The notes below the pieces were generated by a model. The model had not been told where the DNA came from. It ran no database searches and was given only the letters and a program-made list of their open reading frames with translations. The translations under genes and the position numbers were made by a program. Of a stretch of DNA of 64,000 nucleotides, positions 25,549-34,379 are shown piece by piece (position 1 is the stretch's first letter; the number at the start of each line of letters is the position of its first letter). The DNA is from Rossellomorea sp. AcN35-11 (lineage in GTDB: Bacteria > Bacillota > Bacilli > Bacillales > Bacillaceae_B): assembly GCA_030388825.1 (NCBI GenBank), contig CP128835.1, positions 2,970,001 through 3,034,000 on the forward strand, written 5' to 3'.

Positions 25549-25612
25549 TTAACCTGCCTTTTACTTGAACAAAGGATGCCCGCTAGTTCAACATACCCCA
25601 CCGACAGTCCAA
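25549..25612 (-). repeat. Array site e
   Basis: Left core CCTGCCTTTTACTTGAAC, then a short hairpin GGATG (25574-25578) with CATACC (25592-25597, one extra-helical base) and a degenerate right core (CCCCACCGACAGTCC). Confidence 0.6.
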
Positions 25613-25627
25613 TATGTTCTAAATAAA

Positions 25628-25705
25628 TTAGTGTTTAGTTCTTCTGAAATATCTATATAAATCTACTAATCCTATTACAATCATTAAGAAAACTACGTTA
25701 TTCAT
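25628..25705 (-). CDS. Putative 25-residue membrane peptide
   Basis: ATG opens MNNVVFLMIVIGLVDLYRYF followed by RRTKH and a stop. One transmembrane helix and a basic tail, like type I toxin peptides or small membrane regulators. It is the only frame between array sites e and f, so if cassettes each carry a gene, this is it. Translation unproven. Confidence 0.4.
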   Translation of the reverse strand: MNNVVFLMIVIGLVDLYRYFRRTKH

Positions 25706-25712
25706 CAATACT

Positions 25713-25783
25713 TCCCAATAATTGAACAAGGGCAATAGCCGGATCAATTAGTTGATCTTCAGTTATTGCTCCATTAATTTAAT
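25713..25783 (-). repeat. Array site f with long stem-loop
   Basis: Left core CCCAATAATTGAACAAG; hairpin 25732-25769: GCAATA/TATTGC, internal loop, GATCAA/TTGATC, loop TTAG; right core TGCTCCATTAATTTAA, which overlaps the stop codon of the next gene. Close relative at 27192-27272. Confidence 0.8.
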
Positions 25784-26115
25784 ACCTTCTTCCAGAACAC
25801 CCCATCTTTATGAGTAAAAACTTTACCAAAGATACCAAGAGTTCTATAGGTAATGTGTTCACCATTACCATATTCATAATTTGCTTCAAGAGAAGAAAAT
25901 AAGGCTACATTTTTGTAATGTGAAGAGCGAAACTTTATCTCCCGATCATCCTTTATACACTTAACATCCCAACCATCTTTCTTACATACAATCTCATTAT
26001 CTTCCAAAATCCATTGTTCAAAGTCCTTTTTAGATGGGGTAGTAATTATCATAATAGTTAATAGAATTATGAACATAATAATTCCTATAAGTAAAACTTT
26101 CTTTTTAGTTATCAA
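25774..26115 (-). CDS. Membrane-anchored DUF4359-like protein
   Basis: One N-terminal helix (VLLIGIIMFIILLTIMII) followed by TTPSKKDFEQWILEDNEIVC, the start expected of DUF4359-type proteins (TNPxxxxYxxW), then a small extracytoplasmic domain ending FGKVFTHKDGVFWKKVLN. I choose a TTG start at 26115, nine bases after GGTGG; the ATG at 26124 abuts it and the ORF extends further without support. The family name is tentative. Its stop lies inside array site f. Confidence 0.6.
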   Translation of the reverse strand: MITKKKVLLIGIIMFIILLTIMIITTPSKKDFEQWILEDNEIVCKKDGWDVKCIKDDREIKFRSSHYKNVALFSSLEANYEYGNGEHITYRTLGIFGKVFTHKDGVFWKKVLN

Positions 26116-26162
26116 TGTTAACATCCACCTGCTGATATTTTCTTGTTCATTGCTTAATACCC

Positions 26163-26230
26163 ACTGAAGATGACAACAACTATTTGTCAAACGACAAACC
26201 TTCAGTTAATGCCCCCGTTTATTGAATAAG
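26163..26230 (-). repeat. Array site g with nested stem-loop
   Basis: Outer arms ACTGAAG (26163-26169) and CTTCAGT (26200-26206), inner arms TTTGTC (26183) and GACAAA (26193), then right core GCCCCCGTTTATTGAATAA. Part of it overlaps the upstream extension of the previous gene. Confidence 0.7.
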
Positions 26231-26245
26231 AAAGTAATAAGATCA

Positions 26246-27082
26246 TCATAAAAATTTTCGATACACTTGTGTATTGTGAATCGGTTTGAATCCTAATGAA
26301 GTATATAACTTTTCAGCATTTTTGTTTCCCTCTACAAAACAAATACGAATTTCCTTGTAACCCTCTTCTAACATTTTGTTCATACCGAATTGGAGAGCCT
26401 TACGGCCATAACCTTTTCCTTGATAGCTTGGTGCTACCATTAAATTGTCTACTTCGCCTTTACCAGTAGTAACTGAGGCGACTATTTCCTCATTATCAAG
26501 AACTAAATAAACGTTATCTTTATTGTTAAGTTTATATTCATTCACGCTATAATCGGGAGCTAAATATGGTTTTATATCATTTTTTTCGTGCAACTCATAA
26601 TAAGAGTCCTGTACAACTTTTAAAAACTTTTCAAAAAACTTTTCCTCATATTTAACAAACTCTACATCAGTTTTAGGAAAAGCTCCTCCTCTATATATCA
26701 ATTCGGGAGAACCCCACCATTTGGTGAAACCCATTTTCTCAGCGAATGGTATAGGGTTTTCTGATTCCACCCTCATATAGACACTCACAAAATCAGGGTC
26801 GCTTTTAGAAATCAGCTTTTCAGTTTCTTTATACAGTGCTGTTCCAATCCCACTCAGTCGATAATCAAAGTCTACATATAAACTTATCTGAGCAATATCC
26901 TCTTCATCATTATTATAAGTGGAATAGTAAGAGAATCCCTTAATTCCATTTTGGTCATACAACACTATCTTTTGTGAGTTTGCAATTACCTCTTCTAAAT
27001 CTCCTACATCTTCTTTTATTTCCATTTTTTCAATTAGTTTTATTAAGTTCCCCTTATCTTCTTCGCAGTAAAAACACAGCAT
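26246..27082 (-). CDS. Double-domain GNAT acetyltransferase
   Basis: 278 residues with two acetyl-CoA-binding domains. The first has SLYVDFDYRLSGIGTALY (residues about 70-87), the second the clearer motif A DNLMVAPSYQGKGYGRKAL (about 213-231) followed by EGNKNAEKLYTSLGF. Such tandem GNATs acetylate small amines or peptides; the substrate is unknown. Start after AAGGAG. A single gene between array sites g and h. Confidence 0.85.
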   Translation of the reverse strand: MLCFYCEEDKGNLIKLIEKMEIKEDVGDLEEVIANSQKIVLYDQNGIKGFSYYSTYNNDEEDIAQISLYVDFDYRLSGIGTALYKETEKLISKSDPDFVSVYMRVESENPIPFAEKMGFTKWWGSPELIYRGGAFPKTDVEFVKYEEKFFEKFLKVVQDSYYELHEKNDIKPYLAPDYSVNEYKLNNKDNVYLVLDNEEIVASVTTGKGEVDNLMVAPSYQGKGYGRKALQFGMNKMLEEGYKEIRICFVEGNKNAEKLYTSLGFKPIHNTQVYRKFL

Positions 27083-27191
27083 AACTTAAAATCTCCTTCC
27101 ACAATCTCTTCACTTATAAATCATTATTCAGAAATGAAGGCTATTCCTCTCCTCGTTAATAATAGGAAATCAACAGATTTTGTTATTCCAT

Positions 27192-27272
27192 TAACCTGCC
27201 AATAATTGAATAAGAGCAATAGCCGGTGATCAATTAGCGGATCTTCAGTTATTGCCCCCTTTAGTTGAATAC
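27192..27272 (-). repeat. Array site h with long stem-loop
   Basis: Left core CCTGCCAATAATTGAATAAG; hairpin 27216-27255 with GCAATA/TATTGC outside and GATC/GATC inside; right core TGCCCCCTTTAGTTGAAT. Closely related to site f (25713-25783) but with a longer loop. Confidence 0.8.
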
Positions 27273-27276
27273 GGAT

Positions 27277-27714
27277 TTATTCTTCCTCATAATCATCCTC
27301 ATTCTCTTCGTCTGATATTGAAATTATAAATTCTTTCAAATTAGGAGCATATTCTTCAAATTCTCCATCTTCGTGATACCAAAGACAAATTTTATCCCCC
27401 ATTATTTCGTTATCTACTTTTAGGCATACCCTATCTCCCGAACCGTCATCACCTATTGCAATTAAATCTTCCGACATATATTCTTCTCTGACCTTAGTAT
27501 TTTGTCTTACAATATCATCCCAGGTCTTTTTAAGATTTCTATTGTCCTTGATAGGATAAAGTGTCCATTCACCTATTTCTGCATTATTAACTAATTTGAA
27601 AAGTTCTTTATACAATTCTGGGAAAACTGCACCTAACTTATCTTCTGCTTCTTTTATATCAAATTCATCTACGCCAAATTTATTTGTATGGATTAGTTCT
27701 CTAACATCTTTCAC
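27277..27714 (-). CDS. SMI1/KNR4 family protein
   Basis: 145 residues with the SMI1/KNR4 (SUKH) fold signatures: an N-terminal helix with EAEDKLGAVFPELYKELFK, then GEWTLYPIKD, the central IAIGDDGSGDRVCLKV and the acidic tail. In bacteria these are often immunity proteins against contact-dependent or polymorphic toxins. No toxin is adjacent, so it may be an orphan immunity gene. RBS GGGAGG. Confidence 0.85.
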   Translation of the reverse strand: MKDVRELIHTNKFGVDEFDIKEAEDKLGAVFPELYKELFKLVNNAEIGEWTLYPIKDNRNLKKTWDDIVRQNTKVREEYMSEDLIAIGDDGSGDRVCLKVDNEIMGDKICLWYHEDGEFEEYAPNLKEFIISISDEENEDDYEEE

Positions 27715-27780
27715 TTAAAAAAACCTCCCTTTTTAGTTTAAAGAGAAAATTCAACTATTATTTGGTGTTATCCTTCTTCC

Positions 27781-27808
27781 GTTAACCTGCTCCGATAATT
27801 GAATAAGG
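27781..27808 (-). repeat. Array core without hairpin
   Basis: GTTAACCTGCTCCGATAATTGAATAAGG fuses the left-type prefix (TTAACCTGC) with a right-type core (CTCCGATAATTGAA), as expected after recombination or deletion between two cores. Confidence 0.65.
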
Positions 27809-27846
27809 AAATAACTGGTGTTTATTTATTCTCCTCTTAGATAAAA

Positions 27847-28678
27847 CTAAATTTGTTTAAAAGAGATGCTATACCAAATATAATTAAATTCATTCTTGAA
27901 TCCAATATTTTCTGCAACCGAAACAGAAGGTTTATTTATTTCCATACAATCCCAATACGGAGTAATATTATTGTCTATACATTCATTTACAAATAAATGA
28001 GCAACCTTTTGTCCGAGCTTCTTTCCTTGATGATGTTTTAAAGTTTCAATATCAACACCATGTACTTTTCCAGCTACTACACCAGAAAAACACACACTTA
28101 CAATTTCATTTTTATAAACGGCAATATACCCAATACCATCCTCTAAAAATTCTTCAAAGGAATTCCAAAACTCCAAGATTTTCGAGCGTAAAAAATTAAT
28201 GTTTTCAAACGATACATAACCTTTGTTTTCAATGATATCTTTGGTAATTTTTATTACTTCATACCCCTGCTCTATAACAGGTTCATTTTGCTTTCTATAA
28301 TCGGTTTTTTTAAATTCATAAACCCTTTGATTGTAACCTTTCATCACCAAATACTTTTTTAAAAGTATCATTCCATTTCGAATGATTTCCAATCGCTTCA
28401 AAAGCTGTTAAACCTAATTTATTGGCATCAAGTTTGATTACTGTATTAAAAAAATCGTATAATTCGAAATTAAATTCCACATTTTCTTCGTTCCCAATAA
28501 AGATAAAACCATTATTACTCCCCAACCAAATGAATCCAGACGTAGGAGAAATAATGTCATCAACAAATATGCGACCAGGATGCGATCCTTCGATTACGGC
28601 TTCTGCTTCTAAGAGTCCTTTTTCATATATTAATTCTCTACACTTGTAAAAATCAGACTTTTCAAGTTCTGAAATCAT
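27847..28678 (-). CDS. GNAT acetyltransferase (PF12746-like), split by one frameshift
   Basis: The N-terminal frame (28316-28678) gives AEAVIEGSHPGRIFVDDI, then TSGFIWLGSNNGFIFIGNE and ends early; a second frame continues YNQRVYEFKKTDYRKQ to the acetyl-CoA site VHGVDIETLKHHQGKKLGQK and VSVAENIGFKNEFNYIWYSI. Together about 276 residues, as in this acetyltransferase family. One extra A (plus-strand TTT at 28339-28341) accounts for the break. It may be a sequencing error. Confidence 0.75.
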
Positions 28679-28734
28679 CGGTCTTCGCCCTCTCTTGCAT
28701 ATTAAAATGTTTTTTTAGCTTTTTTGAATTAATA

Positions 28735-28870
28735 CCAATTATTTCAAAAATTTAGAACTTCGGCAATGCTCTTGTTCCTAAATTGGACAAAAAGACGCAA
28801 TCCCCTCTGGGATTACGTCAGCTTTTAGCACTGCTTATTCTAGTAACCTGTCCTTTAATGGACCTGTATT
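28735..28870 (-). repeat. Array site j with C/A-mismatch stem-loop
   Basis: Box AATACCAATTATTTCAAA, hairpin 28794-28819 (GACG/CGTC, C/A mismatch, AATCCC/GGGATT, loop CTCT), then GTAACCTGTCCTTTAATGGACC as core. The cleanest example of the mismatched stem. Confidence 0.8.
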
Positions 28871-28885
28871 AAGTACAAAATGATA

Positions 28886-29905
28886 TTAAATATTTTCTAT
28901 CAGCCCATCCATTTGTATCTCTGCAATGTCATTTCCAACCACCCAGTCTTGGAAGTCTATCTCTAATAATTGTTCACTCTGAGCAATTGTGGTAACAACC
29001 TTCCCTTCATTAAAAGAATATGAAAAGGTATGAAGAGTTCCAAATAGAGCTTTGTAATCTCTAAAAAACAGAGGAGAATCTTTGACTGAGAACTTATATA
29101 CCAATTCAGCCTGTGTCAATTCAGCATCCTGGATACCTTGTAAATAGTTGTTTCTCCTAATAGATCCTTCAATTGACTGCCTATTCTTATGTATATGGTT
29201 CTCTTGTTGAAAATGATTCGTACATGTCAAATGATCCGAGTGTTCTCTTGTAATAACTCCTTGTGGACTTGCCTCTACTACCGCTAGCCCCCCTTTTCGA
29301 TCTCCCATTGAGAAATTGTAACAAGCTGAATGTGGCAGCTCTTTTAACAGGGTAATAGCCTCATTCACTGAAGAACAAGAATCGAGAACCATTCTAATGG
29401 AAGTCCAAGCGGATAAACCTTTAGTGTGTTCCATGTTACTTACAAAATGTAATCCAACAGCAAGTCCATGTTCATTAACTCCATCATGCCTTCCTATTCC
29501 TTGGAGGTTGTATCCAGCTGAAGCATATGAATTATTAGCTTGAATTAAGCTAAATAAACCATCATATAAGAATGGAGAAAAGTCATAATTTCTAACATAA
29601 TATTCATTTGTAATTACTGCAGAACATCCCATTGCGGCAACTCTTGGTAGATCATAACCACTAAATAATGCAGCAGCCTTATTAAATGGAATGCCTACAC
29701 CTTCTGATATTCCCTCTAGTTCCTCAAGCAGATGGGGAGAGATTGAAGAAAAAATTGATTTCAAATTTACATAATCAATTTCAGGTTTCGTTATTGCTTC
29801 ATAAGAATTCATTACAGGTGTATCTTTAAAAAACTTTCCTATTTCAAGGCCAATATCAAATGAACTTCCTCTAGTTTGAAGTATTCTTACATTAAAATTA
29901 GACAT
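28886..29905 (-). CDS. C45 family acyltransferase/hydrolase (acyl-CoA:6-APA type)
   Basis: About 339 residues of the Ntn-hydrolase C45 family. The nucleophile after self-cleavage is the Cys in VAAMGCSAVITN, followed by YYVRNYDFSPFLY; later NEHGLAVGLHFVSN and TCTNHF also fit. Members hydrolyse or transfer acyl groups on amides. Start at 29905 (MSNFNVRIL) behind GGGAGGATG; an ORF extension of 13 codons lacks a ribosome site. Single-gene cassette. Confidence 0.85.
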   Translation of the reverse strand: MSNFNVRILQTRGSSFDIGLEIGKFFKDTPVMNSYEAITKPEIDYVNLKSIFSSISPHLLEELEGISEGVGIPFNKAAALFSGYDLPRVAAMGCSAVITNEYYVRNYDFSPFLYDGLFSLIQANNSYASAGYNLQGIGRHDGVNEHGLAVGLHFVSNMEHTKGLSAWTSIRMVLDSCSSVNEAITLLKELPHSACYNFSMGDRKGGLAVVEASPQGVITREHSDHLTCTNHFQQENHIHKNRQSIEGSIRRNNYLQGIQDAELTQAELVYKFSVKDSPLFFRDYKALFGTLHTFSYSFNEGKVVTTIAQSEQLLEIDFQDWVVGNDIAEIQMDGLIENI

Positions 29906-29937
29906 TTTCATCCTCCCGCTTATATATTTCGGATTCT

Positions 29938-30095
29938 CTACCAATTATTTCAAATTGAGTTCGAACTGACAATCCTTTTATTCCATTAAATGGCCCAAAA
30001 CAAGAAGAAAGAGCCTCATACCCACTAAGGGTTGAAGCTCTGAAATGTTTAAAAAAATTTACAGTAAAAGTCCTGGCGCAGCTTCCCACTAAGTT
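29938..30095 (-). repeat. Array site with stem-loop (copy 2 of 21911-22058)
   Basis: Repeats the CCAATTATTTCAAAT box, the CCATTAAATGGCCCAAAAC stretch and the hairpin (30010-30041) found downstream of the longer recombinase, in the same position relative to the shorter recombinase copy. The recombinase therefore moved or duplicated with its 3' site. Confidence 0.8.
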
Positions 30096-30097
30096 GA

Positions 30098-30407
30098 TCA
30101 TATATTTTTTGTCGTCTCACTTTTCTCATGGCCCAAAAGGCTTTGGATCACTTCAAGGGGCGCACCGTTATTAATCAAATGAGTCGCATAGCTATGTCTT
30201 AATTGATGAGGGTGAATGCTCTTCTTTATACCGGCTCGTTTAGAAACCCGTTTTATAAAGTATCGAATCATATCAATGCTCATCCTGTGTTTGGGTTTTC
30301 TATCTGTTATGAATAGGCAATCTTCTTGATCGTCTCTTTCATCAAATTATCGTTTCAAACAAAGGGAACAGCGAGTATTTCTGCCAGGCTTCGGACTGTC
30401 TTATCAC
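30098..30407 (-). pseudogene. Array tyrosine recombinase, internally deleted copy (copy 3)
   Basis: Keeps the start region (SEAWQKY, with the ATG mutated to ATA) and the C-terminal [33 protein letters not shown] and [13 protein letters not shown], but lacks the whole middle, and a stop falls just where the catalytic Tyr should be. Inactive. Its leader at 30408-30560 is conserved and ends in the core GCGTCCCGTTTCTTGAAG. Confidence 0.85.
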
Positions 30408-30592
30408 GTTATCATCTCCTACAAGACTGCCAACCAAGTAAACTATGGTTTTAGTATGCCCATTCGGAAGATGATTTATACAAATCTATTAAAAAAAGTT
30501 CCTTTTTTATAGGAACACATAAATGAACATCGATCTTACATTAGCGTCCCGTTTCTTGAAGACTCAGTATCAAGATATTCAGTTGAAGAACA

Positions 30593-31216
30593 TTAAGCTT
30601 TCATTTTGTTGATGACTATCTTTCTGTACATACCATTAAACATTACAGGCGTATCCTCTATAACAGATAAAACCTCTTTGTTTTTCTCATACAATGTTTC
30701 AAAGTTTACACCGATATCAGTACCTAATAACCTGATTAACGGTCTAATTGCTTTCTTCAAAGGAGAAAGGTTCTTTCCTTTAGGTGAAAATTTATCAAAT
30801 ATTAAAATCTTTCCCTTCGGTTTTAATACTCGAATCATCTCTTTGGTGCATTTGTCTGCATCAGGAACAACTGATAAAACAAGACTACCTACCACAACAT
30901 CAAATTGATTATCCTTAAAACTCATATTTTGAGCATCCATTTCAAAGAATTTTATTGAAGAATCTTTGAATTTAACTTTTGCTTTCTCAAGCATTTCGTT
31001 AGAGTAGTCTATTGCTGTAATATTTAATTCTTTATGTTCTATTAGTTCCAAGTCTGCTCCAGTTCCTACACCAACGAATAGAATATTTTGACTTTCAACA
31101 AACTTTTCCCCTTGAAATATCTTATTTCGAGCTTTAAGGAAATTTCCCGAATTAAAAAACTTATCGTAGATTGGAGACCAAAGTTTATATATGATTTTGT
31201 TCCATCGATTATTCAT
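30593..31216 (-). CDS. Class I SAM-dependent methyltransferase
   Basis: 207 residues with motif I ILFVGVGTGADLELI, post-I acidic ITAIDYSNEML, motif II FDVVVGSLVLSVVPDAD and motif III RVLKPKGKILIFDK, in the order of UbiE/phosphatidylethanolamine-type methyltransferases. Substrate unknown. A single cassette gene, intact. Confidence 0.88.
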   Translation of the reverse strand: MNNRWNKIIYKLWSPIYDKFFNSGNFLKARNKIFQGEKFVESQNILFVGVGTGADLELIEHKELNITAIDYSNEMLEKAKVKFKDSSIKFFEMDAQNMSFKDNQFDVVVGSLVLSVVPDADKCTKEMIRVLKPKGKILIFDKFSPKGKNLSPLKKAIRPLIRLLGTDIGVNFETLYEKNKEVLSVIEDTPVMFNGMYRKIVINKMKA

Positions 31217-31249
31217 TTTTCACCTCTTTATCAAAAACGTCTTCTTAAG

Positions 31250-31396
31250 CTAAACTGCCCACTTAGGAGCATTAAAGGCTTCTTGAATATCTACAATTAT
31301 GAGCGCATAATTGTTTCTATCCAATTTAAATAACCTTGCTTCTGAATATTCTCCAAAATGAACAACCCAATTTCCTACTAAGAAATTGGGAGCTGT
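31250..31396 (-). repeat. Array-like junction with stem-loop
   Basis: A degenerate core (AACTGCCCACTTAGGAGC) and a hairpin at 31361-31396: CCCAATTTC (31366-31374) / GAAATTGGG (31382-31390) with AACA/TGTT outside an internal loop. It separates the methyltransferase start from the isochorismatase stop. There is no T-run. Confidence 0.5.
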
Positions 31397-31426
31397 TCGT
31401 AAGACAATTACTATGTTTATACGACT

Positions 31427-31984
31427 TTATCTATAAGAATTATGAGTAGGAGTGAATAATTCTTCTTCGGAATTCCGTACAATTGAAAAGTGTTCAACAT
31501 TGTAATGTCCATGTAGTGTGTGGTTATGATGCTTGATGATTTGTTCAGCACTTAGTACCTCATTGTCTGTCGTAGAATGGCCATCCCCGACTAATGTGAC
31601 ATCGAGCCCACTTATAGTGGCAGTTCTAACAGCACTGTCAATACAATGTTCAGTTGCACATCCCATAATCACCAGATGTTTGATTTGAAGAGATCTTAGG
31701 TGACTTAGCAGCCCTGTTCCATGAAAAGAATTTGTAGCAGCTTTGTCGAAGATTTTAGATTCTGCTGGCACATTAATTCGTTCATGAATTTGAAACCCTT
31801 CACCTTGACCTTGTGAAACATCCGTGTCTCTTACAAAAACAACAGGAATATCAAATAATTTAGCCTTTTCAATAACTATATTTACATTGGAAATCAACTT
31901 GGATTTGTTAAACACAGCTTGTGTTTCCTGACTTCCTTCTATTAATTCTTGTTGTACATCAATAATAAGTAATGCTTGGTTCAA
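31427..31984 (-). CDS. Isochorismatase-like cysteine hydrolase
   Basis: 185 residues with the catalytic triad of the family: Asp in ALLIIDVQQELI, Lys in IFDKAATNSFHGTGL, Cys in VIMGCATEHCIDSAVRTA. Members hydrolyse amides such as nicotinamide or act on isochorismate-type ethers; the specific substrate is not readable. Complete single gene in the array. Confidence 0.88.
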   Translation of the reverse strand: MNQALLIIDVQQELIEGSQETQAVFNKSKLISNVNIVIEKAKLFDIPVVFVRDTDVSQGQGEGFQIHERINVPAESKIFDKAATNSFHGTGLLSHLRSLQIKHLVIMGCATEHCIDSAVRTATISGLDVTLVGDGHSTTDNEVLSAEQIIKHHNHTLHGHYNVEHFSIVRNSEEELFTPTHNSYR

Positions 31985-32411
31985 ATGATTTTCCCCTTTC
32001 AGATTGGGGGAAATGCTTGGTTATAAATTAGTTAGGCAATTCCCCCGTAGTATTTATTGCTATTATTTTTTTGTCTTTCATAATATCTACCTCCTGTATA
32101 AATGATCGAACTGAAAATCAAAAGGGAATTTTCAGACAACTAAATCTTATCATAAGACAGAATCAAAAGGATACTTTTCCCAGAATTTTTTCCATTAAAT
32201 GGCCCGTTTGTGGAAAAAGAAAAAACCCTGATATAACTTACAACAGGATTTGCTTTTTTTACAATCTTTTTTATAAACGTCGAAACTTTCTTCAAAACAT
32301 CCTTTTTTGCTTCGCATCTTTATTTTATAGACACAATAAAAAGCCCTAACGAATTGTTGCTTTAGAATAAACTTTGATCAAAAACATCTCACAAACCTTA
32401 ACACCATCACT
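31985..32411. other. Intergenic stretch in the array
   Basis: About 430 bases with no supported gene. Array-like traces are visible: CCCCCGTAGTATTTATT near 32043 and CCATTAAATGGCCCGTTTG near 32191, the latter shared with the sites at 21951 and 29983. It may be a decayed cassette. Confidence 0.4.
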
Positions 32412-32457
32412 AAAAAAAGAATCCATTTTGAAAATAGATGAATCAAAATGGATTCTT
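32412..32457 (-). terminator. Terminator or hairpin after the SnoaL-like gene
   Basis: 15-bp perfect arms (32417-32431 and 32443-32457) with a run of T following on the minus strand. It lies about 140 bases past the stop of the SnoaL-like gene. Confidence 0.65.
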
Positions 32458-32593
32458 CTCCTGAAGACTCAATGTGAATTTTAATAAAAAAGTTCAATCA
32501 TTTTCTACTTTTGGTATTCGACAGTCGCGCACGATTGTTGCAAAACTTGCATCCTTGTAAGCCTTAACAAATACTTTTTACAGGAAAAGCTTC

Positions 32594-32956
32594 TCATTTG
32601 ATACAATAAGAATCAATTCTTTGAAGTTCATTTTTATCATTAAAAATATAGACATCACAGGCTGAAACAAAAGATAATTGTTCACCATTGCGAATAAATT
32701 CAGCTGTTCCATTTACTGCAACGCAATTTTTTTCGGAAATTACATTCAATGTAGTGAATTTAGTGGTTATAGTTTTGAAATAATTTGAAGTTTGCTTGCA
32801 TTCTTCTATTACAGATTCCCTACCTACTAAGGTTTTGTCACCAACGATATTCCATTCAATATTTTTTGCTAGAAATGGAAAAGTAGGCTCAAAATTACCA
32901 TTAGAAAATGACTCTGCTATTTGTTTTTGCGTGAGAGCATGGCTTTCTGAAGTCAT
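32594..32956 (-). CDS. SnoaL/NTF2-like protein
   Basis: 120 residues: an N-terminal helix pair (QKQIAESFSNGNFEPTFPF) then strands with NIEWNIVGDKTLVGRESVI, FTTLNVISEKNCVAVNGTAE and CDVYIFNDKNELQRIDSY, the curved-sheet cone of the SnoaL family. Used as small-molecule isomerase or binding domain; function unknown. Start behind GAGGAGG. Confidence 0.8.
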   Translation of the reverse strand: MTSESHALTQKQIAESFSNGNFEPTFPFLAKNIEWNIVGDKTLVGRESVIEECKQTSNYFKTITTKFTTLNVISEKNCVAVNGTAEFIRNGEQLSFVSACDVYIFNDKNELQRIDSYCIK

Positions 32957-33080
32957 AGTTCAATTCCTCCTCGAAATATTCTTACATTAAGCGAACATAA
33001 TTGATAGGGATATACCATATAAGTCCCTATCCCGAACCAATAATAATAGGAATAAACTGATAAGAAGAAGTTTATTAACT

Positions 33081-33560
33081 TCTAATATATATTATCGGAA
33101 GTTAATTCAGTATGACTGAATAGGTCTCAAAAGGCTATATGCTTTATATTGAGACGAAATATAAACTTCGGTAAATGAGATACTTCCTATAATAACTGAT
33201 ATTGATAAGTTCCTGAGTTACTTCTCTATAATGGTTCCAGATTATTTTCTGGATCTTCCTGATAAGTCACCGGCATTGTTCGATAATCGCTTGACTCAGG
33301 ATAGAATTTGTTGGTACCTCCAAAAAATAATCATTTGGAGGTCTTTTCCATGGACTATCAACATGCTTTGGATGAATTTTTGCTGTATCTCGACGTCGAA
33401 AAAAATTATTCCAAAAATACCCTAACCAGTTTTGGAAGTGATTTAACGCTTTTCATGAACTTTCTGCAGAATCGCGTCGACTGTTTTGAGTGATTTGAAC
33501 CCCTCCCTCGTTCGCCGGTTCATCCAGCAGCAGACGCTTCAGGAGCATAACAAACCACGA
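33081..33560 (+). repeat. Right copy of the large direct repeat framing the array
   Basis: Matches 17883-18360 in the same orientation, including the nested inverted repeats (GGAAGT...ACTTCC, TCTCAA...TTGAGA) and the ribosome binding site and start of the XerC-like gene. The copies are about 15.2 kb apart and enclose most of the minus-strand array. Confidence 0.75.
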
Positions 33561-33720
33561 ACGGTGTGCAGACGTATTTCCAGCTTGAAATCGTTCTGTC
33601 AAAAAGAGCACATGATGTCATCCGACTTTATGGCCGGGATTCAATCACCCAAAATGGATAACAAGCTCCCTGTTTACGTGAACTTTGAATTACATCGCTT
33701 GACCCAAAATATCCCCATTT
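33350..33720 (+). pseudogene. XerC-like tyrosine recombinase pseudogene, right copy
   Basis: MDYQHALDEFLLYLDVEKNY and SKNTLTSFGSDLTLFMNFL, then a frameshift near 33480, then SDLNPSLVRRFIQQQ, RRISSLKSFCQKEHMMSSDF and SPKMDNKLPVYV. This is the N-terminal core-binding domain up to the linker; the catalytic domain is absent. It keeps the part deleted in the left copy and lacks the rest, so the two are independent decay products. Confidence 0.75.
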
Positions 33721-33767
33721 AAACACTCACCTGTTTGTTCATATTTCTAAGGAGAGCGTCAGGATGC

Positions 33768-34277
33768 TTAGACTATGCGAGAATAGTAAGCTACATCGGC
33801 AACTCTGCCGTGTAAATGCGATTCAGGCAACACCGCTACCAAAGTAAATCCTAGTCTTTCAATTAACTTTATTGACTTTGTATTTTTATTATCTATAGTC
33901 GCGCATAGGCGTTTAAGGTTTAACGTGCTTTTACTATGCTCAATGACCGCGGAAACCGCTTCATACGCAAAACCGCCTCCCCAATGCTCTCTCATGAAGC
34001 GATAACCAATTTCGCCAAGATAACCTTCTGCTATTTCTGGAATCATTACATCACCGATAAATTCATCAGTATCTTTTAAGGCGACAGTCCATTTTGTTTC
34101 AGTACGATTCCTCACCATTTCTAACATTGAGTGTTCATCACGAGGGGGATTAATTCCAAGAAATTCTCTTACTTCATCATTGTTAAACATTTTAAGCATA
34201 TTGGGAATGTCTTTTTCCGATCTCGGACGTAAAACCAATCGTTCAGTTTGAATTTTCGGTGCTTCTTTTTTTGCCAT
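33768..34277 (-). CDS. RimJ/RimL-type GNAT acetyltransferase
   Basis: 169 residues opening with the typical IQTERLVLRPRSEKD, followed by IGYRFMREHWGGGFAYEAV (acetyl-CoA-binding helix region) and CATIDNKNTKSIKLIERLGF. The family acetylates N-termini or small molecules. It lies just outside the right direct repeat but is followed by the same kind of array site. Confidence 0.87.
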   Translation of the reverse strand: MAKKEAPKIQTERLVLRPRSEKDIPNMLKMFNNDEVREFLGINPPRDEHSMLEMVRNRTETKWTVALKDTDEFIGDVMIPEIAEGYLGEIGYRFMREHWGGGFAYEAVSAVIEHSKSTLNLKRLCATIDNKNTKSIKLIERLGFTLVAVLPESHLHGRVADVAYYSRIV

Positions 34278-34379
34278 GATTTATCCCAGCCTTTCGTACA
34301 TTATACAAATAATCTATCAATGTGAACGGTATTGAGCTTCATCGTTTGTTATCTCCTTATGAAATTTATAATATAATTC

